Shown here: positions 8,100 through 17,200 of the stretch, in pieces
How positions within the stretch are numbered: the first letter of the stretch is position 1
Layout of the letters: every line of letters starts with the position of its first letter
Origin: Leptolyngbya sp. PCC 7375
GTDB taxonomy: Bacteria; Cyanobacteriota; Cyanobacteriia; Phormidesmidales; Phormidesmidaceae
Assembly: GCF_000316115.1 (NCBI RefSeq)
Contig: NZ_JH993797.1
Coordinates: 5,194,486 to 5,258,485 of the forward strand
Length of the DNA: 64,000 nt
Direction of reading: 5' to 3'
Notes under the pieces: model-generated
Seen by the model: the letters and a program-made list of their open reading frames with translations, nothing else
What the model was told of the DNA's origin: nothing
Databases searched by the model: none
Made by a program: the position numbers and the translations under genes

Positions 8100-10676
8100 A
8101 TGTCTACCTCACCACCAGACTCCCATACCCCATCTAAAATTGTCTCACTGCGGACAGAAGATGGCAGCCTGATTGGACTACTGACGGTCAGCCTTTATAT
8201 CTTATTTACCTTGTTACCCAGCAGTCATTCTCTGATGGTGTCCTGGCCTTGGGTCGTTGTGTGGCAGGTGGCATTGCTATTGCCTATTGTCTGGTTGTTG
8301 TGGCAACTGTGGTTTAAGCCCATAGACCAGTTTAAGTTGGGGTCAGGGTTGGATTGGCCTGTAGCGCTGCTAGTTGTCGGGTTAGGGGTTTCTACCATCT
8401 TTGCTGAATTTCCAAACCAGGCTCGTTGGTACGCATGGGCGGCACTAGGCGGAATTGCGGCGCTCTATGCGTTGTCTGGTTGGCTAAAGACACCTCAACA
8501 GGCGATCCGGCTGCTTAAGTTTCAGGCAGGTCTGGGGATTGCGTTTATCTTAGTCAGTCTCTATCTCTGGTTATTTCAGACTTACTTTCCAGAACTTGAA
8601 AGGTTGGCTGCGTTAGAGCCCTATGGTGTTGCCCAGCAGTTTAATTTTGGTGTGACTAGCTTGCGTAACTGGTATCCCTTGGGACATCAAAACTATGTGG
8701 CCGGGTACCTGGTTTTGATTTTACCCTTGTTGTTTGGCTTAGCCATTCATGATCGTGGTTGGCAGCGTTGGCTATGGGGCATTGGCTGTTGTTTGGGGTT
8801 AGCGGATCTATATACGGCCAGCTCTCGGGGTGGGTTGTTGGCTCTGGTGGTGACGGTTGCGATCGCTCTAGTAATTACCCTATTACGTAGTCAAATGCCC
8901 CGACGGTTTGTGTTGCCCGCTGGAGGGTTGTTGCTATGTCTCTTAATTGCGACCACCCTGGGTAATAGCCGAGTTCGACGACCCCTATTAGCCCTTTTAC
9001 AAGGCAAAACCAACAACAGTGAGCTAGGGTATCGAGCCATCACTAATGTAATTGGCTGGCGCATCGGTTTGGATCATCCCTTCACTGGAGCAGGGCCTGG
9101 CAGTGTTTTACAGCTGTTTCAAAAATATCGTCCTTACTGGGCAGGTCGTGAAGCTGAGCTACATTTTCAATTGCATAGTACTCCAGCCCAGTTATGGGCA
9201 GAGTTGGGGCTGTGGGGAGTGGCAGCTTTAGTTGGCCTAGTGTGGCTGTTAGTTTGGTTAACTATGCGTTGGACCCAGAAATCATCTTCTTTTTTGCCAC
9301 CTAGTTTGATTTGGAGTCTGATTGCTGGTCTATTTGCTTATGCTCTGATGGGTCTGACCGATTATCAGCTGGATACTTTGGCTATTAGTGGAGTGCTGAT
9401 GGTTTATCTTGTTGTTATGGCCAGGGTTTATGGTACGAATAAAGACTTAATATCTTCTGCGAACTCTCGACATCGGAAGCATTCTAGACTCTTGGTTGGG
9501 TTAGGGCTAGGCTGTGTTGTTACTATGAACCTATGGTTAATTCCTGTTCATCGGGCCTGGGCTATCTCTAAACATGGGTTTGATCAGCTTAACCGTGGAA
9601 ATTTTGATGGTTTTGAGCAGGCACTCAATCAATCCCATCGATTAGCACCTTGGGAACCCTATTATCCTTCTATGTTGGCCTGGGCCTTGGGGGATTTTAG
9701 TTTTCAGGTTGATGGAGAATCTCGTGAGGCTCTCAGAACTGAAGCAATCCGCTGGTTTCAATCTGCAAATTCTGTTGCTCCGTATCAAGAATTTGGCCAA
9801 TCTAACTTAGGTTGGCTATTAACCCAAATAGCACCTAGCGAAGCTGTTGCAGTTTTTGCTAAATCTGCTGAACTTGTACCCGTCAAGCGTGGCATTTTCT
9901 TAGGGTTAGGAGTTGCTTTATTACGCAATAATCAACCTGATTTGGCCATTGATGCATTGACGTTAGAGCTACTACGCTTTCCATTACAGCTGACTAGCTC
10001 TATCTGGAATTTGGGAGAATTAGCTCAGGTAAAAGAGTCTGTTTTTACTGAGCTTGAAAAACAATATGCTGAATTAGGTGCAGTTCTTAATATTGGGATT
10101 GAGCTCAAAGCATACCTGCAACGCCAACAAGGAGTATTACAGTGGTGGCGCGAGGACTACATGTCAGCTGCTCAAAGTTGGGCTGATTTTCCTACAGGGC
10201 AGATATTACTACAATTAACTCTAGAGGATAGTGTTTTGGCAGATACACTACCTGAAGAGATGCTTGGTAGACAAGTCATATTAGCCTGGTTGTTGCCTGA
10301 GCAACGGCGCATTTTGTTGGAGCAAGCATTAATCAAACCGCGCAATGACCTACCGCAATTTAATAAGGCATTGCCTACACCGGAACAGGTGGACCAGTTT
10401 GTGACAACAATGAGCGGAGCCAACAGTTTTGATGATTGGCTAAGAAATAGCGGTTTGATAGAACAGCCACGTAGTCAACGAGTTGGGTTTGGTGCCCTTA
10501 ATCGTCATATTGATGGGCCTTTTCCGGTAGACTATGCTCCTCGCATGGTAAATCAACCTATTGCCACCACGTTTGGAGACCTATTTTATGCACCGGGTTT
10601 TTCCCCAGAACTCGATAGTAGATTACAGATAAAACGAGAATCCCTTATCTCGAAAATAAAAGCCAAGCAAGACTAA
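8100..10676 (+). CDS. O-antigen ligase / Wzy-like membrane protein with TPR tail (copy 2)
   Basis: A tandem paralogue of the preceding gene, about 858 residues. The architecture is the same: a polytopic N-terminal domain opening near SHSLMVSWPWVVVWQVALLL, the block YPLGHQNYVAGYLVLILPLL, ASSRGGLLALVVTVA, and the loop HPFTGAGPGSVLQLFQKYRP with QLHSTPAQLWAELG. A periplasmic helical TPR-like tail follows from about residue 490 (HGFDQLNRGNFDGFEQALN, APYQEFGQSNLGWLL). It differs from copy 1 throughout, so the duplication is old and the two proteins may act on different glycans or acceptors. The in-frame TTG at 8094 is less likely than the ATG at 8100. The gene converges on the minus-strand gene ending 26 bases later. 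Confidence 0.87.
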   Translation: MSTSPPDSHTPSKIVSLRTEDGSLIGLLTVSLYILFTLLPSSHSLMVSWPWVVVWQVALLLPIVWLLWQLWFKPIDQFKLGSGLDWPVALLVVGLGVSTIFAEFPNQARWYAWAALGGIAALYALSGWLKTPQQAIRLLKFQAGLGIAFILVSLYLWLFQTYFPELERLAALEPYGVAQQFNFGVTSLRNWYPLGHQNYVAGYLVLILPLLFGLAIHDRGWQRWLWGIGCCLGLADLYTASSRGGLLALVVTVAIALVITLLRSQMPRRFVLPAGGLLLCLLIATTLGNSRVRRPLLALLQGKTNNSELGYRAITNVIGWRIGLDHPFTGAGPGSVLQLFQKYRPYWAGREAELHFQLHSTPAQLWAELGLWGVAALVGLVWLLVWLTMRWTQKSSSFLPPSLIWSLIAGLFAYALMGLTDYQLDTLAISGVLMVYLVVMARVYGTNKDLISSANSRHRKHSRLLVGLGLGCVVTMNLWLIPVHRAWAISKHGFDQLNRGNFDGFEQALNQSHRLAPWEPYYPSMLAWALGDFSFQVDGESREALRTEAIRWFQSANSVAPYQEFGQSNLGWLLTQIAPSEAVAVFAKSAELVPVKRGIFLGLGVALLRNNQPDLAIDALTLELLRFPLQLTSSIWNLGELAQVKESVFTELEKQYAELGAVLNIGIELKAYLQRQQGVLQWWREDYMSAAQSWADFPTGQILLQLTLEDSVLADTLPEEMLGRQVILAWLLPEQRRILLEQALIKPRNDLPQFNKALPTPEQVDQFVTTMSGANSFDDWLRNSGLIEQPRSQRVGFGALNRHIDGPFPVDYAPRMVNQPIATTFGDLFYAPGFSPELDSRLQIKRESLISKIKAKQD

Positions 10677-10702
10677 TATCTCTATATCTGTTTATTCGCA
10701 AC

Positions 10703-11479
10703 CTATTCGCTATCTTTTTTATAACGGACTGTAACCTGGCCATTGTTATTCACTAAAATCGTGCCACCTAAAGCTTGGATGTTATCAATAGCTTTTTGGC
10801 GAATATTGTCATCTGTTGCTCTTGCTAAAACATCCGACCATGCACCAATTTGTGCTGGTCTACTGCTGGGATCTGCCTCTAAAAATCTTATCGTTTTACG
10901 CGATAAGGCAGCAACGAACTCCCCTTCTTCATCGGGAGAGTTTTCTGCCCAATCAGCTGCTATCTCATGGGAACTTTTGGCTGCTCTCGTATCTCCGAGA
11001 AACAGTAGCTCATCTGTCGCCTTATGTCGCCAGATAAAGTAAGAGCGTGGTGGCAGACTGGGACTCATAGAGTTTAAACCTTTTTCCATCAGTCTTATGG
11101 ACTCTTCTGGCGCTCCAAGATACATCGAAAGGGTATTGACTAAGAAAAGATAGGTCCCCTCAAATAAAGGATCATTATCGACAATACTTTCAAAATAGTG
11201 AATACTCAGACTGTAGCCTGATTCTCTACGAAGTTTAGAGTCACCAAAGTACTGTAAAAATCTTAAAAATTTCCAGCCAGCATAGAGATTTTCATATCCA
11301 AATTTTGGCAAGGAATTTGATAGAACAAGCTGTTGCTCAAAAAGAGCTTCATGCCATTCAGTGACGATCGTAGTATCATCACCATCATTATTGTTAAGTC
11401 TTGGAAAAGATGAGACTTGTATTGTCGCAATACTGAAAATTGATAACAATGCGAAGACTGAAGATTTAAAACGAGACAT
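10703..11479 (-). CDS. Exported protein of unknown function with TPR-like helices
   Basis: About 258 residues. The start MSRFKSSVFALLSIFSIAT is a Sec-type signal peptide (basic start, hydrophobic core, Ser/Ala region). The frame extends upstream to 11539, but that region lies inside the terminator hairpin at 11527-11573, so the ATG at 11479 (or 11485) is preferred. The mature part is mainly helical with TPR-like spacing (DPLFEGTYLFLVNTLSMYLG, PEESIRLMEKGLN, DTRAAKSSHEIAADWAENSP). The C-terminus (AIDNIQALGGTILVNNNG) is not a known motif to me. It lies between a pilin gene and the Wzy-like pair, suggesting a role in pilus or polysaccharide assembly at the envelope; this is guilt by association only. 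Confidence 0.6.
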   Translation of the reverse strand: MSRFKSSVFALLSIFSIATIQVSSFPRLNNNDGDDTTIVTEWHEALFEQQLVLSNSLPKFGYENLYAGWKFLRFLQYFGDSKLRRESGYSLSIHYFESIVDNDPLFEGTYLFLVNTLSMYLGAPEESIRLMEKGLNSMSPSLPPRSYFIWRHKATDELLFLGDTRAAKSSHEIAADWAENSPDEEGEFVAALSRKTIRFLEADPSSRPAQIGAWSDVLARATDDNIRQKAIDNIQALGGTILVNNNGQVTVRYKKDSE

Positions 11480-11526
11480 GGGCATCCACAACTTGTTAGC
11501 TATCCACATAGTGTCAGCAGCATAAC

Positions 11527-11573
11527 CAAAAAAATACAAGGTATTCAGACCTCAAATGCCTCTGAATACCTTG
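11527..11573 (-). terminator. Intrinsic terminator downstream of pilA
   Basis: Perfect 13-bp inverted repeat (11537-11549 with 11561-11573, 11-nt loop). Read on the minus strand it is followed by TATTTTTTT. It lies about 120 bases past the pilin stop and before the start chosen for the next gene, so it should end the pilin message. Confidence 0.85.
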
Positions 11574-11689
11574 ATTAAAGAGATGATTATTGCTGAACTT
11601 CGGGATGACTTTAGTTGTGAGGCACCGTGAAATAGCAATGGCTCTAGACTGGTTCATCCCTTAAATCAGCAATCGCAAGAAATTAGAGC

Positions 11690-12337
11690 CTATTGCTCTG
11701 TAGCCAATGCGCCACAATCGCTTGCTGTTACCAAACCATTTGCGTCAGCAGTAAGTAGAGGTTCATCCTGAGCCACTGCACCTGCTTGATCCTCCTCACA
11801 GAGAAGTGTGGTAGAGGTTACCTCATTAGTACCTGTTTCAGTCAACAGATAGGTTGAACCAGCATAGCCCCTCAGCTGAATTTCCCTACCATCTGCAGGA
11901 GCGGCAAAAACGGTCGCACCAGTCTCATATTGCGCATCATCTCCATCAGCTAAACCATCGTTCCATGCACCAGCACCGCCAGCATTACTCACGCCTAGAA
12001 TATTTCCTACAGTTGTTGCGGCCTCAGTTGCACCATCACCAAAGAGGTAGTTATCTGACTCTACTCGGATACCAATACCTAAACCAGCAATGTATCTAGA
12101 GAACGCAGCTTCATCAAGAACGTAAGCCTGCTGACCACGGTTAATGGCACCGACGTTAGTGACGGCTTCAGTTTGGCGGGCGCGGTTGGCCTGGTTAAGG
12201 AAAGAGGGTAAAGCAATGGCAGCCAGGATACCGATGATGATGATGACTACTAAAAGCTCAATCAGGGTAAAACCTTCGTTGGCTTTTTTCTTGCTGACTA
12301 AGTGCTGTAGTAGCTTTGCACGTAAAGTGGTCTTCAT
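11690..12337 (-). CDS. pilA: Type IV pilin (major pilin-like, PilA)
   Basis: About 215 residues. After the leader, a prepilin peptidase site is visible: KKKANEG then FTLIELLVVIIIIGI, with the conserved Glu at mature position 5 and a long hydrophobic helix for pilus assembly. The C-terminal domain is rich in Gly, Ala and Asp (AGGAGAWNDGLADGDDAQYE). It has two cysteines near the end (LLCEEDQ and ASDCGAL) that can form the D-region disulfide. The start at 12337 is supported by AAGGAG at 12349-12354; the frame is open 28 codons further upstream without such a site. It is probably the subunit for twitching or gliding pili. Nearby Wzy-like proteins could glycosylate it, and the hmp-type operon could control the pilus machine. 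Confidence 0.92.
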   Translation of the reverse strand: MKTTLRAKLLQHLVSKKKANEGFTLIELLVVIIIIGILAAIALPSFLNQANRARQTEAVTNVGAINRGQQAYVLDEAAFSRYIAGLGIGIRVESDNYLFGDGATEAATTVGNILGVSNAGGAGAWNDGLADGDDAQYETGATVFAAPADGREIQLRGYAGSTYLLTETGTNEVTSTTLLCEEDQAGAVAQDEPLLTADANGLVTASDCGALATEQ

Positions 12338-12603
12338 TATGGAATTGTCTCCTTGAGGTTTGGGATGTAGCTTCTCGCTCACAGTTTTAAAGCTACCCAT
12401 GGCGTTCAGATCTCTTATCACTCTGGTTGAAAAGCTGAAAAGCCCTGAGGTAACTTGATTAGCGCCACATTTATAACCTACCCGCCCATTGAAGTAGACC
12501 TATCAGCCAATGTACAGAATTCGCTTAAATGGTATTAAGGCGCTCTACGTAAAATTACTGAGGTGTTTGGCTAGTGAATGTTTTATTTCATGCGTCTCCA
12601 GGC

Positions 12604-14088
12604 CTAAAAGCGTTCTATATTATCGAATTTAGCTGTCTGGGCCATGGCTGCTTCTCCGCAGGTTTTGGGTGTCGGAAAGAGCTTGGTGGGATTGGCTAAC
12701 CCCCGAGTGTTAATGGCTTGCCGAACCCATTGCATTGTTTCCAGGTCAGCAGTGGCAAACATTTGGGGCATATAGCAGCGTTTATCAGCGCCAATGCCGT
12801 GCTCACCCGAAATGCTACCGCCGGCGTCGACACAGAGCTTAAGGATTTCGCCACCTAAGGTTTCAACGGTTTCTAGCTGACCGGGTACAGCATTGTTATA
12901 TAAAATTAAGGGATGTAGATTGCCGTCGCCGGCATGGAAAACATTGGCGATGCGGTAACCATATTTTTGGCTCAGGGCTTCGATTTCATTGAGCACATGG
13001 GGGAGCTGCGCTCTGGGGATAACACCGTCTTGGACATAGTAGTCAGGGCTAAGTTTGCCCATGGCCGCAAAGGCGGCTTTACGCCCTTTCCATAGACGCA
13101 GACGTTCGTCTGGGGTGGTTGCGATCGCAACATTCCTGGCACCATTTTCTTTAACAATTTCGCTAACCTTTTGGGCACTGGCGGCCACATCCGCAGGGGA
13201 GCCATCGACTTCGACAATCAAAATGGCCGTAGCGTCACGGGGATAGCAATCTAGAGCGACCACTTCTTCCACAGCATTGATGCTGAAGTTATCCATCATT
13301 TCCATGCCAGCTGGAATGATGCCTGCGCTGATAATTTCAGAGACACTCTTCCCTGCCGCTTCAACATTATTAAAATCAGCTAGCAGAGTTTGAGCGCTTT
13401 CCGGTGATTTCAGGATACGGAGGGTGATCTCGGTGGCGATCCCCAGGGTGCCTTCAGAGCCCACAAAAATACCGGTCAGGTCATACCCTGGGGGTTCTGG
13501 CATATCACCCACATCCACAATGTCGCCGTTGGGTAAGACCAGCTTGAGCCCTAACACATGGTTCGTGGTCACGCCATACTTGAGACAGTGAACCCCGCCG
13601 GAATTCTCGGCGATGTTGCCACCAATGGAACAGACGGACTGACTAGATGGGTCTGGCGCGTAATAGAAGCCAGCACCGCTGACGGCTTGGGTGACCCAGT
13701 TATTGATTACACCCGGTTGCACAACAATGCGCTGGTTATCGTAGTCAATATCTAAAATTTGCCGCATGCAGGCGGTGACAATCAGGACACTGTCTTCCAG
13801 AGGGAGGGCTCCGCCGGATAGCCCCGTGCCAGCACCACGGGTGACGAAGGGGATATTGTTGCGATCGCAAACCTTAACGGCTGCTGCCACTTCTTCGGTG
13901 GTTTTGGGCAGTACCACAACGGCAGGCCGTTGACGGTAGCTGGTTAGCCCATCACACTCATACACCAACAGCTCCTCCTTGCGACGCACAACCTGATCAT
14001 CGCTGAGGACGTTAACAAATTCCTGAACAATGGACGTCCAATCGCGTTGTTCAGCTGCTGAGTCTTGTAGTGCTACCTCAGAAGTCAT
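12604..14088 (-). CDS. glcD: Glycolate oxidase/dehydrogenase FAD subunit GlcD
   Basis: A 494-residue FAD-linked oxidase of the GlcD/VAO family. In cyanobacteria such proteins oxidise glycolate from photorespiration (some also D-lactate) to the keto acid. The FAD-binding PCMH domain is seen in PAVVVLPKTTEEVAAAVKVC, TRGAGTGLSGGA, PDPSSQSVCSIGGNIAENSG and GSEGTLGIATEITLRIL. The C-terminal cap has VFHAGDGNLHPLILY and SGEHGIGADKR, with His residues close to the flavin. Length matches GlcD. No glcE or glcF partner lies next to it, which is usual in cyanobacteria. The start MTSEVALQDS at 14088 fits the family. Confidence 0.92.
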   Translation of the reverse strand: MTSEVALQDSAAEQRDWTSIVQEFVNVLSDDQVVRRKEELLVYECDGLTSYRQRPAVVVLPKTTEEVAAAVKVCDRNNIPFVTRGAGTGLSGGALPLEDSVLIVTACMRQILDIDYDNQRIVVQPGVINNWVTQAVSGAGFYYAPDPSSQSVCSIGGNIAENSGGVHCLKYGVTTNHVLGLKLVLPNGDIVDVGDMPEPPGYDLTGIFVGSEGTLGIATEITLRILKSPESAQTLLADFNNVEAAGKSVSEIISAGIIPAGMEMMDNFSINAVEEVVALDCYPRDATAILIVEVDGSPADVAASAQKVSEIVKENGARNVAIATTPDERLRLWKGRKAAFAAMGKLSPDYYVQDGVIPRAQLPHVLNEIEALSQKYGYRIANVFHAGDGNLHPLILYNNAVPGQLETVETLGGEILKLCVDAGGSISGEHGIGADKRCYMPQMFATADLETMQWVRQAINTRGLANPTKLFPTPKTCGEAAMAQTAKFDNIERF

Positions 14089-14202
14089 TGATTACTGCCA
14101 ATAAGTTAGGTCTGTGTATTGATCCTAACGCAGCAAGCTGACTAGTAGACTGGCCTATTTCTAATAGGGACCATGGGCAATCCCGGCAATAAAAAAGCCA
14201 AC

Positions 14203-17200
14203 TTAGACAAGCTTTTCCCCATGGAGCATCTTATTAGCGGCATCCAGTAGTGCCTCCTCTAAGTAGGGCTTTGTAAAGTAACCACTGGCACCTAGATCGA
14301 CGGCCATCTGTCGATGACGATCAGCGCCACGAGATGTGAGCATGGCAATGGGAATTTGCTGTAAGCCATCGTCTTTTTGTAGACGAGATAGTAGTTCTAA
14401 ACCATCCATTCTCGGCATTTCGATATCGCAGAAGACAAGGTCACAGGGCAAGCCAGAACGCAGTTTTTCCCAAGCTTCTTGGCCATCGCGAGCCTGTTCA
14501 ACCCGATAGCCCACCTTGTTAAAGCTCATGGATAACAGCTCACGAACCGTAATCGAGTCATCCACAATCAACACCGTGGGTTCAGACTTGACTTTTGTGG
14601 GCTCTTCAGGCGGAGCGTCCTCTGATTGCGCCCATAACGCTGCATTGGGTTCACGACGTACGCGCCCCATTGCTAAATCAATTAGCTCCAACACATCGGC
14701 AATGGGCATCACTCGACCATCCCCTAAAACGGTGGCACCAGCAATGCCAGTAGGTTTGGGGACCGGACCTTCTAGCTGTTTAATGACAATTTCTTGCTCG
14801 CCCATTACCTGGTCAACTTCCAAGGCAATAAAGCTATTGGCACTGCGCAATACCACGATGGAAATCATATTCTCATCTTGATTACCGCCGTATACCCGTC
14901 CTCGACCCAGGGTGCGATTAAATGACAGTAAATCTGATAGGTTCTGGAACGGTAGCAGTGTGTCACGCCAAAGTATGCAATCTTCCCCTTGATCATTTTT
15001 CTGGATGCGCTCTCGAGACACATCAAACATGTCTTCGACACCGTCCATGGGGAAGGCTATCCGTGCTTGATTGCTAATACAGCTGAGAGCTTTAGAAATA
15101 CTTAGGGTTAAGGGTAAACGAATTGTGAAATTTGTGCCGTGCCCTGGTTCAGAATCAATGGTGATATTACCGCGAATGTCTGCCAGCGAGGTACGTACCA
15201 CATCCATCCCAAACCCTCGCCCAGCAAAATCATCGGCCTGGTCCCGTGTACTAAATCCGGGGTGGAACAGTAGGTCGTAGACGTCTAACACAGTCATTGT
15301 GTGGGCATCTGACTGAGAAATCAATCCTTTCTGTAGTGCTTTTTGTTTGACAATATCGGGATCAATGCCAGCACCGTCGTCACCGACCGAGATAACAGTC
15401 TGGTTACCTTGATAAAACGCACGAACGGTAATCAGGCCTTCCGATGATTTTCCTGCTTGGTGGCGCTCCTCAGGTGTTTCTATCCCATGGGTGATGGCAT
15501 TGTTCACCAGGTGAGTCATGGGATCATAGAGCTGCTCCAGAATCATCTTGTCAATGAGAATATCTCGGCCTTCTACGACAAGGCGTGCCTCTTTTCCACA
15601 CTTGAGAGAGATGTCACGAACAGCCCGAGGTAATCGAGAAGCTGTTTGAGCAAAGGGCACCATCCGGGCCTTATTTAACCCCTCTTGGAGTTGATTGGTG
15701 ACCTGTCTAAATTGACGAGTAACTTGATCCGATGATTCAACGGTATAGGCGATATCTGATGCAGACTCACGGACCCGCACGATCAGCTCAATCATTTCTT
15801 GAGATAACGTGTGAAAGCCAGTGAAACGGTCCATCTCTAAGGCATCAAAGGATTCGCCAGTGGCATGATCCTCGATATCCGAATTTTCTACAGAAAAACT
15901 AGCAGAGGTCATATGGTATGACTGACGGCTAGATATCAGAGAGCTTTCTAGCAGTGAGCGCTCATAGAGATCACGCATGCGTTGCCCAACGTCATTTAAC
16001 TGTTGCACTTGGAATAATAAGTTGTCCAAAAACTGACGAAGGCGGTCTTGGTCTTGCTCTAAGGTATTGCGATTAACGACAAGTTCACCTACCAGGTTAC
16101 TGAGATTATCTAGGTGGCTAACCGATACCCGCATGGTTTGATCCGTCACCATGCGCCGTGCCGATAGCCGATTAGATGTGGGTCTGGGTCTGTAAGTACT
16201 TGTGCCACTAGCTGCTGTGGGAGCTAGTGTTTTATCCGTATCTTGTAATAATGCTTCTAAATCGCCAAATTCATCGTCTAAGTCTGTGGTTGATGGTGAT
16301 TCAGAGCTAGGTTCAGGCAATTTATCTGGGCTTTCGAGTAGCGCTTCAAGCTCACCAAACTCATTACTGCTGTCTGTTGTGGCTGTGGATGCAGAAAATT
16401 CATCAATTTCTTCAGGCAGTTCTGAGAGTAAGGAATCTAAGGATTCGAGTCCTGGCTCCTCTGATGAGGGCTCAAATATTTCGAGGTTATCGATTGTGTC
16501 AGTTTCAATGGGGTTTTCAAGACTCTCAGGATTTTCATCCTCATTGACAAAACCGGTAACGATACCATCGTCTTCGATATCGAGTAAGTCAAAGTCAAAC
16601 GTGCTGACAGGAGCCTCGTTCAGCAATTCTGATTCTGTGCTGCTGGCGTCGTTTAGGTCACTGCCTAATTCCAGGGATAGATCAACGTCTGACAGATTTG
16701 TCTCTGGCTCATCCAGTTCCAGGTTGCCTAGATCAAGATCAGTTAACTCATCAGCGTTGTTTTCAACAGTGGTGTCTAAGGCGATATCTGCATCACCCAA
16801 GAGATTATCTAAGGCATTATCTGATGCAGGTGCATCAGCGCTCGTCACATCATCACCATTGTCAAATAGATCGTCTAGATCGCCTAGATCGCCTAAGCCA
16901 GTATCTAGCGCATCATCGGTTGTGACCTGCTCTAAGGTAGTGTTATCACCCGGGAGGTCACCTACAGGTGCATCAACACTCGTCACATCATCACCATTGT
17001 CAAATAGATCGTCTAGATCGCCTAAGCCAGTATCTAGCGCATCATCGGTTGTGACCTGCTCTAAGGTAGTGTTATCACCTGGGAGGTCACCTACAGGTGC
17101 ATCAGCACTCGTAACATCATCACCATTGTCAAATAGATCGTCTAGATCGCCTAAGCCAGCATCTAGCGCATCATCGGTTGTGACCTGCTCTAAGGTAGTG

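Noticed and set aside
11480..11539. Longer start for the exported protein near the pilin
   Set aside because: The upstream start lies in the pilA terminator hairpin and would bury the signal peptide.
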